In this document: in pieces, positions 54,188 through 62,763 of the stretch | How positions within the stretch are numbered: the stretch's first letter is position 1 | Layout of the letters: each line of letters begins with the position of its first letter | Source: Paenibacillus sp. cl123 | GTDB taxonomy: Bacteria; Bacillota; Bacilli; Paenibacillales; NBRC-103111 | Reading direction: 5' to 3' | Assembly: GCF_900101595.1 (NCBI RefSeq) | Contig: NZ_FMYY01000012.1 | Location: 76,279 to 140,278 of the forward strand | DNA length: 64,000 bases | Program-made: the position numbers and the translations under genes | Notes under the pieces: generated by a model | Databases searched by the model: none | Told to the model about the DNA's origin: nothing | The model's input: the letters and a program-made list of their open reading frames with translations, nothing else

Positions 54188-54619
54188 CTACTCCGCGCTT
54201 TGGCTGACGATCTTCTCGAAGGTCGACAGGAATAGCTCCAGCTCATCCGGCTCGATATAGGACAAATATTTCTTGATAGTCTCATCCCGGACGGCGCGAA
54301 TCTGCTGCAGCGTATCCATGCCTTGCTCCGTGATGGACAGCAGCACGACGCGCCGGTCATGCTCGTCATGCGTCCGCTCCACGAGCCCCTGCGCGACCAG
54401 CCTGTCTATCATCACGGTGATTGCGCTTGGCGTAACTTCCATCTGCTGAGCCAGCTTGCCGCCGGGACAAGGACCCATCGTGCGCAGTTTATAAAGCATC
54501 ATCGTCTGGGGGCCCGTTAGAGCAATATGCGGAGGCAGTCCCAGCTCGGGTCCCAGCTTGCGGAACAAGGTGAAGAAAGCCTGTTCGAATCGTTCGATAT
54601 AGGGTTCGCGCTTTGTCAT
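54188..54619 (-). CDS. MarR-family transcriptional regulator
   Basis: 143 residues. Winged helix with GKLAQQMEVTPSAITVMIDRLVAQGLVER and the wing DEHDRRVVLLSITEQG, plus long dimerisation helices. GGAAGG lies about ten bases before the ATG. The promoter region (54620-54690) contains TTTTAACTGTTTAACA, an imperfect palindromic A/T-rich site that may be its own operator. No target gene is adjacent; effectors are usually phenolic or oxidising compounds. Confidence 0.9.
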   Translation of the reverse strand: MTKREPYIERFEQAFFTLFRKLGPELGLPPHIALTGPQTMMLYKLRTMGPCPGGKLAQQMEVTPSAITVMIDRLVAQGLVERTHDEHDRRVVLLSITEQGMDTLQQIRAVRDETIKKYLSYIEPDELELFLSTFEKIVSQSAE

Positions 54620-54718
54620 CGTCGGTATATCCTTCCATGTAAATAATTGATCACAAAATATTTTAACTGTTTAACAAAATCGTATCATTCTGCTGCAAAA
54701 AAGTCAACGGAGCAGCGC

Positions 54719-54752
54719 AAAAAGCCCTTTCGTTTGACAACGAAAGAGCTTT
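54719..54752 (-). terminator. terminator of the NagD-like HAD gene
   Basis: Read on the minus strand, AAAGCTCTTTCGTT pairs with AACGAAAGGGCTTT (one mismatched position) and is followed by five T. It stands between the HAD and MarR genes. Confidence 0.75.
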
Positions 54753-54774
54753 AGCCATCCGCAGCGCGCCGCGC

Positions 54775-55563
54775 TCAAGCCAGCAGCTCCTGCAAATGCG
54801 CGCATATCCGGTCCGGACGAATACCGGATCGGCCAATCGCCGATTCGGCGGCCGCCGCGTCGGTCAGCAGGCCGGTTAATACAAGCGCGGTTCGCGTACC
54901 GATCGCGATCCCTCCCTGAATATCCGTCGACAAATTGTCGCCGACCGTCCATATATCCGAGGCAGGCAGCCCCAGTTTGTCTATGGCCGCCTGCATAATA
55001 ATGGCGGAAGGCTTGCCGATGACGATGGGGACGACGCCCGAGGCGCGTTCGATAGAGGCTCCGAGAGAGCCCGCCCCTGGCGTCAGCTCGCCGTTCCAGG
55101 GGAGCAGATGATCCGGATTCGTAAGAACGGACACAGCCCCTCGGCGCAAGTGGGAGACCGCGGTCATCAGCTTCCCGTAGTCGAACGAGCGGTCGATGCC
55201 CTGGACGACGGCGCTCACGCTCCCCGGCTCGCCGGAAGGGCCGGCCAGCTCGAAGCCCGCCTCTTCCAGAGCGCTTCGCAGCCCGCCCTCGCCAATGCAA
55301 TAGACGCGCCGGCTCGTCAGCGGAAGCTGAAGCAGATGACCGGCAGCCGCCTGGGAGGAAGTAAGCACTTCCTCCGCATAGGCTTCGATGCCTGTCGCCT
55401 CCAGATGGGAGGCGACCTCCTGCGGCGTGCGGGAGGAGTTGTTGGTTAAGAAAACGAACGGATATCCCTGCTTGCGCAGCTGCCGCACGAAGTCCGCAGC
55501 GCCGGGGATCGGCCGGTCGCCGTGATACAAAGTTCCATCCAAATCCAATAAATAGCCTGGCAT
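54775..55563 (-). CDS. HAD-superfamily phosphatase, NagD-like (TIGR01457-type)
   Basis: 262 residues. HAD motif I LLDLDGTLY, motif II FLTNNSSRTPQEV, motif III lysine in GKPSAIIM and motif IV VGDNLSTDIQGG. The C2-type cap domain between them places it with NagD/p-nitrophenyl phosphatases, which hydrolyse nucleotides or sugar phosphates. GAGGAAG lies nine bases before the ATG. It is oriented like the two-component genes upstream but 19 bp from the kinase stop, so it may be in the same transcript. Confidence 0.9.
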   Translation of the reverse strand: MPGYLLDLDGTLYHGDRPIPGAADFVRQLRKQGYPFVFLTNNSSRTPQEVASHLEATGIEAYAEEVLTSSQAAAGHLLQLPLTSRRVYCIGEGGLRSALEEAGFELAGPSGEPGSVSAVVQGIDRSFDYGKLMTAVSHLRRGAVSVLTNPDHLLPWNGELTPGAGSLGASIERASGVVPIVIGKPSAIIMQAAIDKLGLPASDIWTVGDNLSTDIQGGIAIGTRTALVLTGLLTDAAAAESAIGRSGIRPDRICAHLQELLA

Positions 55564-55582
55564 TCGCTACGACTTCCTCTCC

Positions 55583-57421
55583 TTAGATTGCCAGTCTAAG
55601 TTTAACATAAAAGTGGATATCCCCGTCGGCCGATTCCGCCCAGATCTGTCCGTCATGCGAATCTACGATGCTCCGGGCGATAGCGAGGCCGAGACCCGAG
55701 CCGCCCGTCATCGAGCTGCGCGCGGGATCGATCCGGTAGAAGCGGTCGAACAGCTGCTCCAGCTCCTCCCGGGTCAGCGCATCGGCCTTGTTGCTGATGC
55801 GGATGATCGCATGCTGGCCGTCCTTGGCGAGACCTACGGAGATCACGCCCGGCTTCGGACTGTATTTGATCGCATTGCCCAGCAAATTATCGAAGACGCG
55901 AATCATCTTGTCCACATCCGCCTGCACGGTCAGCCTCTCCTGAGGAATACTGCGCACCAGCTTCAGATCCTGTTCCTCGCTGATGGTCACATACTCCTCC
56001 AGCAGCTGCTCCAGCAGATCGTTGATGGCTACGCCCCGCTTATGAAGCGGAACATCCTGATTGGACAGCTTGGTGTATTCGAACAGATCGTCGATCAATC
56101 CCTTCAGCTTCTCGGCTTTATTGTAAGCGATCGACACATAGGAAGCCGCCTGCTCCTTCGATTCATAGCTTTTGTCGTGGAGCAGCCGCAGATAGCCCAT
56201 GATCAAGGTCAGCGGCGTTCTCAGATCATGAGAGACGTTGGTGACCAGCTCGTTCTTCAACCGCTCGGCCTTCCGCTCCTCCTCCATCTTGCGCCTTAAG
56301 TCCAGAGCCATCTGATTCATATCCCGGGCCAGCGAGCCCAGCTCATCCCGCGAACGCTCCATGACCCGGTGCTCCAGATTGCCCGTCGCCATGATGCGGA
56401 GTCCTCCTGCCAGCTCCTCCACATAGCGCATCTTTCGTTGGGTGAAGAAGTAGAAGAGGAAAATGAAGACAGCCAGCGCGCTTAGCATGGAAACGGGACT
56501 TTCGCCTTTCTCATAGCTGATCTCGGGCTCCGGAATGGCGCTTACGATCAGGTACGACTTCTGATTATTGTAGGTAACCGGGTAGAAGCTCGAAAATTCG
56601 GTTCGCGAATATCGTTCATAGCTGCTGCGCGTATCCATCGCGTTGCGGATTACGCTATGGACATCGACATACGTTTCCGGAGCGTTATCACTGCGGAAAA
56701 CAACCTTGCCTTCCAGATTCGTTATCACCACTTTATATTTCTCATTGGCGGCGAGTCTCTTCACTGTATTGGTGAACATGCGCAGTCTGGACTCGTTGAT
56801 TTTCTTCAAGTCTTCGGCCGAAGTGCCGGCTTTGCCAGGCCCGGCAGCTTCTGATGATGCGGCCGGAGCGTTCCCGTTCCCGGAGGACTGTCCGGTCCCG
56901 GCCGATCCGGAGGAGCCGCTTCCCGGCTGCGAGCCGTTCTGATAGGCCGGCTGCTGGCCCAGCGACGAGGAGTTGTTCGGCTGCGCCGGAATCGGTGTCT
57001 CCGGGGTTGCGGCGCCGGGCGGGACAGGCTCAGCTTGTACCGTGCCTTCCTCTGGTCGGGGGTCGAATGCCTCCGGCTCACGCTCGGAGGGCGGCTCCAG
57101 CAGATGCACAAGCTCCCTGGCCTGGCTGTCGATCCTGCGGACGCCCGAGGAGTAATCGATAACGGTTCCTTTGTTCACCTGCCCGAACAGCTCGGAGCTG
57201 ATCCCGTAGAACAGTAGCGCCGCGCCGAAGCAGAGCCCGAACGTCAGCATGAGCTGCAGGCGAATGCTCTGCTCGACATGGCCGCGTATCATGCGAACCA
57301 GATCTATAAGGAAATATATCCCGGCTCTAATCAGATTAAAGGGAAACCAGGTGAACGGAAAACGCTCCAATAGCGGCTTGCGCGGTTTAGGCGGCTTTGG
57401 CATTTTTGGTTGTTTACTCAA
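55583..57421 (-). CDS. sensor histidine kinase of an OmpR-type two-component system
   Basis: 612 residues. A Pro/Lys-rich start, membrane helix at about 57-75, an extracytoplasmic domain to about 310, a second helix, HAMP, HisKA with NVSHDLRTPLTL and an ATPase domain (DNLLGNAIKYS, GSGLGLAIARSIV). The sensor contains a Pro/Ala/Gly/Ser/Gln/Asn low-complexity stretch of about 100 residues (about 116-220). It starts as TTG, with GGGGAG eight bases upstream, overlapping the response-regulator stop by 8 bp. Resembles PhoR/ResE-type kinases; signal unknown. Confidence 0.9.
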   Translation of the reverse strand: MSKQPKMPKPPKPRKPLLERFPFTWFPFNLIRAGIYFLIDLVRMIRGHVEQSIRLQLMLTFGLCFGAALLFYGISSELFGQVNKGTVIDYSSGVRRIDSQARELVHLLEPPSEREPEAFDPRPEEGTVQAEPVPPGAATPETPIPAQPNNSSSLGQQPAYQNGSQPGSGSSGSAGTGQSSGNGNAPAASSEAAGPGKAGTSAEDLKKINESRLRMFTNTVKRLAANEKYKVVITNLEGKVVFRSDNAPETYVDVHSVIRNAMDTRSSYERYSRTEFSSFYPVTYNNQKSYLIVSAIPEPEISYEKGESPVSMLSALAVFIFLFYFFTQRKMRYVEELAGGLRIMATGNLEHRVMERSRDELGSLARDMNQMALDLRRKMEEERKAERLKNELVTNVSHDLRTPLTLIMGYLRLLHDKSYESKEQAASYVSIAYNKAEKLKGLIDDLFEYTKLSNQDVPLHKRGVAINDLLEQLLEEYVTISEEQDLKLVRSIPQERLTVQADVDKMIRVFDNLLGNAIKYSPKPGVISVGLAKDGQHAIIRISNKADALTREELEQLFDRFYRIDPARSSMTGGSGLGLAIARSIVDSHDGQIWAESADGDIHFYVKLRLAI

Positions 57422-58106
57422 CTTTATATCCCACTCCCCATACGGTTTTGATAAATCTCGGCTTGCGCGGATTCTCCTCAATTTTCTCTCTGATTTTTCG
57501 TATATGTACCATCACTGTGTTGTCGGAATCCAGATAAGCTTCCTTCCAGACCGCTTCATAAATTTTCTGAATGCTCCAGACGGTGCCGCGATGGCGGGCG
57601 AGCAGCTCCAGAATCGCAAACTCTCGCGGAGTAAGCTTGATCTCGCGTCCCTCTACCTTCACTTCATGCGTTGCCGTGTTGATGGAGAGCTCGTCGACCT
57701 CCAGCTCATGATCCCTGTTGGCGGGTCCCGTGTTAAGGCGCGTGTAGCGGCGCAGCTGGGACTTGATGCGGGCGATCAGCTCCAGCGGATTGAAGGGCTT
57801 CGTGACGTAATCGTCGGCCCCCGTGCTGAGGCCCAGAATCTTATCCATATCCTGAGTTTTGGCCGAAAGCATAATGATCGGCATATTGTTGTCCTGCCTG
57901 ATCTTCAAGCAGGCTTCGATCCCGTCCATCTTCGGCATCATGATATCGAGCACGATCAGATCGACGGACTCCTTCTCCAGGACGCTTAACGCCTCCAGGC
58001 CATTGCCGGCCCGCAGCAGGCGGTAGCCCTCGTTTTTCAAATAAATCTCAAGCAGATCCATGATCTCTTGCTCATCATCGACCAGCAAAATGGTTGGCTG
58101 TGCCAT
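57414..58106 (-). CDS. OmpR-family response regulator
   Basis: 230 residues. The receiver has D10/D11, phospho-acceptor Asp54 (IVLDIMMPKMDG) and the TKPFNPLEL lysine region; the C-terminal winged helix spans about 135-230 (LTPREFAILELLARHRGTVWS). The ATG at 58106 starts exactly at the domain, with GGAGGAGG in the preceding 20 bases; a longer frame to 58211 would cross its own promoter. Three TCTTAA words just upstream are likely its binding sites. Confidence 0.9.
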   Translation of the reverse strand: MAQPTILLVDDEQEIMDLLEIYLKNEGYRLLRAGNGLEALSVLEKESVDLIVLDIMMPKMDGIEACLKIRQDNNMPIIMLSAKTQDMDKILGLSTGADDYVTKPFNPLELIARIKSQLRRYTRLNTGPANRDHELEVDELSINTATHEVKVEGREIKLTPREFAILELLARHRGTVWSIQKIYEAVWKEAYLDSDNTVMVHIRKIREKIEENPRKPRFIKTVWGVGYKVE

Positions 58107-58190
58107 CAGAGGCTGGCCTCCTCCCGTCAGGACTGTTAGTGGGGTTGTACGGACTAGGACTTGCTGACAGACTTCAGTATAGCCGTTAAA

Positions 58191-58230
58191 TCTTAACAAG
58201 TGCAGTGCCATTTTCTTAAGACATTCTTAA
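58191..58230. promoter_or_regulatory. TCTTAA direct repeats, probable binding site of the adjacent OmpR-type regulator
   Basis: TCTTAA occurs at 58191, 58214 and 58225: 23 and 11 bases apart, i.e. on one face of the helix, the classic layout of OmpR/PhoB-type sites. The region lies between the divergent response-regulator and cysteine dioxygenase genes and could control either. Confidence 0.55.
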
Positions 58231-58378
58231 AATTAACCGCTGGAGGGACATCCCTTACAAGAAGCATCGGCGAAAATCGAGCCGGGATATTCACCCGGAG
58301 GCTTACATGCGAATACCTATATATAAGGAAAATTAATTGAATTAATAAGTTAATCGAATATAGGAGGCAACCATCCCG

Positions 58379-58885
58379 ATGAATGGCTTCGAAATGCTTG
58401 AGCGTATGCCCGGATTAAACGGAAACGAAAGCAGAAAGGCGGCTTCTCCGCGCACCTTGCAGCGGTGGCTGCAGGAATGGCAGGTGCCGGCGGAGGCTTT
58501 GAGACGGGAAGCGCCTCTCCCCCAGGAGCTCCCTTATGGCCGAAAAGTGCTGCATCACAGCGAAGCCATGGATGTGGTGCTCGTCCATCTGCCGCCGGGC
58601 GCGCAGACCTGGATTCATGATCATGGCCGGTCCGTAGGCTGCGCTTTCGTACTGGAGGGACAATTGTCCAACTGCATCTATTCGCTCGATAGTTACGGCT
58701 TTCCCCAGCTCAAGAAAAAATCCGTCATAGATGCCCATGAATGGCTGCTCGCACCGAAGCGGCAGATTCATCAGATGCGCAACGAAGGCGAAGTGCGGAC
58801 CGTCTCGCTCCATGTGTACGCTCCCGCCCTGAAAGGGACGCGAACCTTTTATGCGTATGAGGATGCGCTTGACTTCGTCATCTGA
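58379..58885 (+). CDS. cysteine dioxygenase-family protein
   Basis: 168 residues, cupin fold. Fe ligands are probably His80 and His82 (TWIHDHGRS) and His131 (IHQMRNEG), with the conserved second-sphere histidine His145 (SLHVYAP). It would oxidise a free thiol such as cysteine to its sulfinate. AGGAGG lies about 12 bases before the ATG. It is divergent from the two-component genes. Confidence 0.88.
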   Translation: MNGFEMLERMPGLNGNESRKAASPRTLQRWLQEWQVPAEALRREAPLPQELPYGRKVLHHSEAMDVVLVHLPPGAQTWIHDHGRSVGCAFVLEGQLSNCIYSLDSYGFPQLKKKSVIDAHEWLLAPKRQIHQMRNEGEVRTVSLHVYAPALKGTRTFYAYEDALDFVI

Positions 58886-59013
58886 AGGAGGCGCGTGCGG
58901 CGCGACGAACAGGTCGGCTATGTCGGCAGCTCCCTGTATAAGCCAAGGGATGAACCTGCAACATCATGCGGGCATGATGCGTCAGGAGCATAGACTTGGA
59001 GAGGGGGCGCATG

Positions 59014-60309
59014 ATGGCGGACTCAATGGATAGAGAACGGAATCGGCCGGCGACCAAAGCTGTGCGGAAAGTGAAGGCTTGCTCGGCGGCGGCTTTGACA
59101 GCGCTTATGGTTATGACGACCGCCTGCGGACAGGAGACGGCGCCGAAGGGCGGAGAAATAAGCGAGCGAACGTATGCGCCAAGCGAGCTGGAGCCGGCCG
59201 TTGTGGAGGCGGGGAACCGGTTCGGGCTGGATCTGTATCTGCAGATGATGAAGAGCGACCCGGAAAGCAATATTGTCATGTCCCCCTACAGCGTGGCCGC
59301 TGCGCTGGGGATGGTGGGTTTGGGAGCGCAGGGCTCGACCCGGGCCGAGCTGGCTCAGACGCTTCGCGCGGACCGGCTTACGCCGGAAGTTTGGAGCAAG
59401 GGACAGCAGGTGCTCAGGGACCTGCTGGAGCATGCCGGTCCGGAAGTGAGCTTGTCCGTGGCGAATTCGATATGGGCGCGCAAAGGGGCGGGCCTCAAGA
59501 CGGACTATATCGAGCAGGCAAAGGCTGTATTTGCCGCAGAGGTGAAGGAGCTGGACTTCTCCCAGGAAAGCAAAGCATCGCAGACGATAAATGATTGGGT
59601 CAGCCGAAAGACCGAAGGCAAGATCGGCGGCATTATAGATGGACCGCTTTCTCCGCAAGCTGTTCTTTATGTCATTAATGCTTTATATTTTAAAGGAGAA
59701 TGGCAGAACCCCTTCCCGGAAGGGCAGACGAAACCCGCGGATTTCTTCGTCACGCCGGAGCGGCCGCAGCAGGTTCAGATGATGAAGCAGCAGAGCCTCA
59801 TGAGCTATGCCGAAGACCCTTCCTATCAGGCGGTGAGCTTGCCTTATGCGGGCGGAAGGCTGGCCATGACGATCGTGCTGCCCTCGGAGCATACGGATGC
59901 AGGCCGCGTAGCGGAGCAGCTGGCCGGGGACATGGCGTTCTGGAGCCGCCGGCCGGAGGCGCAGCGGGTCATACTCGAGCTGCCCCGGTTCAAGCTGGAG
60001 GGCTTCTACAAGCTGAACGATCCGCTGAAGTCGCTGGGTCTGAAGGAGGCGTTCGAAGCCGGCCGGGCGCAGTTCGCGGGGATCAGCGCTGCGCCGCTCC
60101 ATATGGATCAAGTGCTGCATAAGACCTATCTGGACGTGAATGAAAAGGGGACGGAGGCGGCCGCCGTGACCGCCATCGGAATGGCCGGATCTGCTCCCGT
60201 GCAGAAGGAGCCGGTGCGGATGACGGTCAACCGGCCGTTTATCGTAGCGATCCAGAGCACGGAGACGGGCAGCCTCTTGTTTCTGGGGACGGTCCGCAAG
60301 CCGGGCTGA
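59014..60309 (+). CDS. serpin-family lipoprotein
   Basis: 431 residues. The N-terminus ends in a lipobox-like MTTAC followed by a linker, so the protein should be anchored outside. The serpin body has VMSPYSVAAALGMVGLGAQGSTRAEL, VLYVINALYFKGEWQNPF and the closing NRPFIVAIQSTETGSLLFLGTV. The reactive loop has the inhibitory hinge EKGTEAAAVTA, followed by small residues (IGMAGSA), so a subtilisin- or elastase-like target is likely; the loop is about four residues longer than that of alpha-1-antitrypsin. The ATG at 59014 (GGGGG six bases before) is preferred over the one at 59011. Confidence 0.9.
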   Translation: MADSMDRERNRPATKAVRKVKACSAAALTALMVMTTACGQETAPKGGEISERTYAPSELEPAVVEAGNRFGLDLYLQMMKSDPESNIVMSPYSVAAALGMVGLGAQGSTRAELAQTLRADRLTPEVWSKGQQVLRDLLEHAGPEVSLSVANSIWARKGAGLKTDYIEQAKAVFAAEVKELDFSQESKASQTINDWVSRKTEGKIGGIIDGPLSPQAVLYVINALYFKGEWQNPFPEGQTKPADFFVTPERPQQVQMMKQQSLMSYAEDPSYQAVSLPYAGGRLAMTIVLPSEHTDAGRVAEQLAGDMAFWSRRPEAQRVILELPRFKLEGFYKLNDPLKSLGLKEAFEAGRAQFAGISAAPLHMDQVLHKTYLDVNEKGTEAAAVTAIGMAGSAPVQKEPVRMTVNRPFIVAIQSTETGSLLFLGTVRKPG

Positions 60310-60372
60310 CGCGCTCGCCGGGGCCTCCGTTCGGGAAGCGGGAAGAGAATGAGACGAAAGCGAGGAAGCGGG

Positions 60373-60825
60373 ATGTCGGGACGATGGTTCGGTTTGCATA
60401 GCGCCGTATATTTGCTGTTTATCCGCGACGGCCGGATCTTGCTGCTCAGACGCGCCAACACCGGCTTCGAGGACGGAAAGTTCAGTCTGGTGGCCGGCAA
60501 GCTGGATGGCGGCGAGGAAGTAAGAGCGGCGGCCGTGAGAGAAGCCTATGAGGAGAGCGGGCTGCTGGTGAAGATCGAGGATCTGGAGGTCGTGCAGGTG
60601 ATCCACCGCAATTCGGATTCGGGAGAATGGGTGGATTTTTTCTTGAACGTGCGCGCCTGGGAAGGGGAGCCATGCAACCGGGAGCCGGATAAATGCTCGG
60701 AGCTGGGATGGTTCCCCTTGGATGCGCTGCCCTCGGATATGATCGGTTATGTGAAGCAGACCGTGGAGAAGATTGTGCGCGGAGAAGGCTTTTACGACAG
60801 CTTCGGATTCGAAGCCCGGGCATGA
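60373..60825 (+). CDS. Nudix hydrolase
   Basis: 151 residues. The Nudix box is complete: GKLDGGEEVRAAAVREAYEESGL, here given in pieces (G, E after five residues, REAYEESGL). The ATG at 60373 has GAGGAAG seven bases upstream; an ATG at 60349 is possible. The substrate is probably an NTP-type molecule, as for MutT-like members. It follows the serpin gene by about 60 bp. Confidence 0.9.
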   Translation: MSGRWFGLHSAVYLLFIRDGRILLLRRANTGFEDGKFSLVAGKLDGGEEVRAAAVREAYEESGLLVKIEDLEVVQVIHRNSDSGEWVDFFLNVRAWEGEPCNREPDKCSELGWFPLDALPSDMIGYVKQTVEKIVRGEGFYDSFGFEARA

Positions 60826-60913
60826 CCGGCTGCGGCATATACGTGGGGAAACAGGCATATTCCTGGTGAAACCTGCGGAATATTTTGGGATCAATTATGG
60901 AAATATATGGGTT

Positions 60914-60949
60914 AAAAGTCCGGGAAAATCGGCTTAAAACCCGGGTTTT
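60914..60949 (+). terminator. probable terminator after the Nudix gene
   Basis: AAAAGTCCGGG pairs with CCCGGGTTTT with one bulged base; the run AAAACCCGGGTTTT itself is a perfect palindrome. A TATAAT at 61019-61024 downstream is a possible -10 element of the cheX-type gene. Confidence 0.4.
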
Positions 60950-61084
60950 CTTGAAATGATCCGGAAAAATCAGGAATGATGACGGTAAAAAATCCTATAC
61001 GCAGGACTCGGTTTTAGGTATAATGAAGGAACAATGAGTCCTACGGGAAGTTAGGATTTTGTCGAAAGGGGACCGGTCATCAAA

Positions 61085-61543
61085 ATGAAAGCAGAGCTAA
61101 TCAATCCTTTTCTGGAATCCGCTAGAATCGTCATCGAACAGGTCGCCAATATCCGGCCATCCACCGGCCAACTGGGGATTAAGGATGTCAAGTATGTAGA
61201 GAATTACATATGGATTCAGATCGGCATGACGGGGCAGATGCAGGGGGATATCGTATTCGGCCTCCACGAAAGCGTGGCTCTGAAGGTCGTTTCGGCTATG
61301 ATGGGCGGCTTCCTGATTACGGAGATGGATGACATGAGCAAAAGCGCGATCTCCGAGCTGGGCAATATGATCAGCGGCAATGCGAGCACGATGCTGTTCA
61401 ATCAGGGCGTACGGGTTGACATTACTCCGCCCAAGCTGATGCATTCGGCGAGTCTGGCCGGTTTCGATGCCAAGCGGGCGCTGACCATACCGCTCATCAT
61501 GGACGGTATCGGCGAGCTGGACATTCAAGTATTGATTGCTTAA
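61085..61543 (+). CDS. CheX/CheC-like chemotaxis phosphatase
   Basis: 152 residues with the CheX fold. The conserved E-x2-N catalytic motif lies in SELGNMISGN. This protein dephosphorylates CheY-P to control motor switching, or acts as a stand-alone CheX domain. It is alone here, away from any che operon. GGGGACC lies about ten bases before the ATG. Confidence 0.87.
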   Translation: MKAELINPFLESARIVIEQVANIRPSTGQLGIKDVKYVENYIWIQIGMTGQMQGDIVFGLHESVALKVVSAMMGGFLITEMDDMSKSAISELGNMISGNASTMLFNQGVRVDITPPKLMHSASLAGFDAKRALTIPLIMDGIGELDIQVLIA

Positions 61544-61564
61544 AGTTGTAAGCGAGGGCTGCAG

Positions 61565-61601
61565 CTGTTCCGTCAGGAGCAGAGGCGCTTTCGCTTTTTT
61601 T
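61565..61601 (+). terminator. terminator-like hairpins after the CheX-type gene
   Basis: CTGTTCC-GTCA-GGAGCAG (one G-T pair), then AGGCG-CTTT-CGCTT running into a T-tract of about seven T. The SDR start follows 37 bp later. Confidence 0.55.
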
Positions 61602-61637
61602 GTTGGTTCGGGACCGATGAGAACAGGGGGAAGCCGT

Positions 61638-62414
61638 ATGTTTTTTCGAGATAAAATCGTGGTAATTACAGGAGCATCCAGCGGCATCGGAGCGCTGATG
61701 GCCCAGAGGCTGGCTGAACGCGGAGCCGTCCCGGTGCTGACCGCGCGCTCCGAAGCCAAGCTGCTTGAAGCGGCGAAGCGGGTTCGGGGGCAGCATGGCA
61801 TGTTCGTGCTGGACGTAACGCGCGCGGATCAGGCGGAGGATGTGATGAGCAGGATCATGGAGCAATACGGCCGCATCGACATCTTGATCAACAATGCCGG
61901 CTATGGCGTGTTCGAGCGGCTGGTCGAGGCGCCCCTCCGGGAATTCGAAGATATGATGGATGTCAATTATATGGGAACGGTGCGCTGCATCAAGGCCGTG
62001 CTGCCGCATATGCTGGAGCGCCGGTGCGGTCATATCGTCAATATCGCCTCGATGGCCGGGAAGATCGGTTCGGCCAAGTCCAGCGGTTACTCAGCTACCA
62101 AGCACGCCGTGCTGGGACTGACGAACTCCCTGCGGGCGGAGCTTGCCGGGACCGGCGTGTTCGTGACCGCAGTAAATCCGGGTCCGATCGATACGCCGTT
62201 CTTCGATCGCGCCGATCCGGGCGGAACTTATGTGAGCAATGTGAGATGGTTTATGTTGAAGCCGGATAAGGTGGTCGATCGGACGCTGCGGGCTATCGAA
62301 CGCCGCGCTTCCGAAATCAACCTGCCTTTTACCGCGGCAGCCGGAGTCAAGCTGTTTCAGCTGTTCCCGGGCGTATTCGAGAAGATCGGCAACCGGCTGC
62401 TCAATAAAAAGTAA
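61638..62414 (+). CDS. short-chain dehydrogenase/reductase
   Basis: 258 residues. Cofactor motif TGASSGIG near the N-terminus, NNAGYGV, and the catalytic SGYSATK (Tyr-x3-Lys) with Ser in IASMAG. NADP-type SDR with YqjQ/DltE-like ending (FPGVFEKIGNRLL). The ATG at 61638 has GGGGG eight bases upstream; longer frames would cross the terminator hairpins. Confidence 0.92.
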   Translation: MFFRDKIVVITGASSGIGALMAQRLAERGAVPVLTARSEAKLLEAAKRVRGQHGMFVLDVTRADQAEDVMSRIMEQYGRIDILINNAGYGVFERLVEAPLREFEDMMDVNYMGTVRCIKAVLPHMLERRCGHIVNIASMAGKIGSAKSSGYSATKHAVLGLTNSLRAELAGTGVFVTAVNPGPIDTPFFDRADPGGTYVSNVRWFMLKPDKVVDRTLRAIERRASEINLPFTAAAGVKLFQLFPGVFEKIGNRLLNKK

Positions 62415-62422
62415 AACGGGGG

Positions 62423-62683
62423 CTATTCCTCGGCTTTCTTGTTGGCTTCCCGCAGCTTTTGGTTCAGATCGCGGACCTCTTCGTAAAGAGCGCGAATCTC
62501 GGCTCTCGCTTCGGGATGATTCTGATTCCAGTGGCTGGCCAAGGCAGGCATTGTTTTATGGATATGATTGTAGATGGACCAGATTTTGATCTTCCTGGTC
62601 ATGTCCTCCGAAGCGTCGCCGGTCAGCAGCTCGGCGAATTTTTCGACCAATGCGTCAAATTCGGCTGTAAAACGGGAATCCAT
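62423..62683 (-). CDS. small helical protein, DUF2573/YusU-like
   Basis: 86 residues, all alpha-helical, rich in charged residues; the pattern FDALVEKFAELLTG ... HIHKTMPALASHWN and a C-terminal coil (EEVRDLNQKLREANKKAEE) resembles the YusU family (DUF2573), function unknown. AAAGGTGG lies eight bases before the ATG. It converges with the SDR gene, only 8 bp apart, with no room for a normal terminator. Confidence 0.65.
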   Translation of the reverse strand: MDSRFTAEFDALVEKFAELLTGDASEDMTRKIKIWSIYNHIHKTMPALASHWNQNHPEARAEIRALYEEVRDLNQKLREANKKAEE

Positions 62684-62763
62684 TGAAAATCCACCTTTCC
62701 GGTCATAATAAGCTTTAGTGTACTCTGGGAATTCATAGGTGTCAAAATGGAGTGTGATTATTT

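Noticed and set aside
59683..60894. A 403-codon minus-strand open frame across the serpin and Nudix genes
   Set aside because: Antisense of two clear genes; no recognisable domain.
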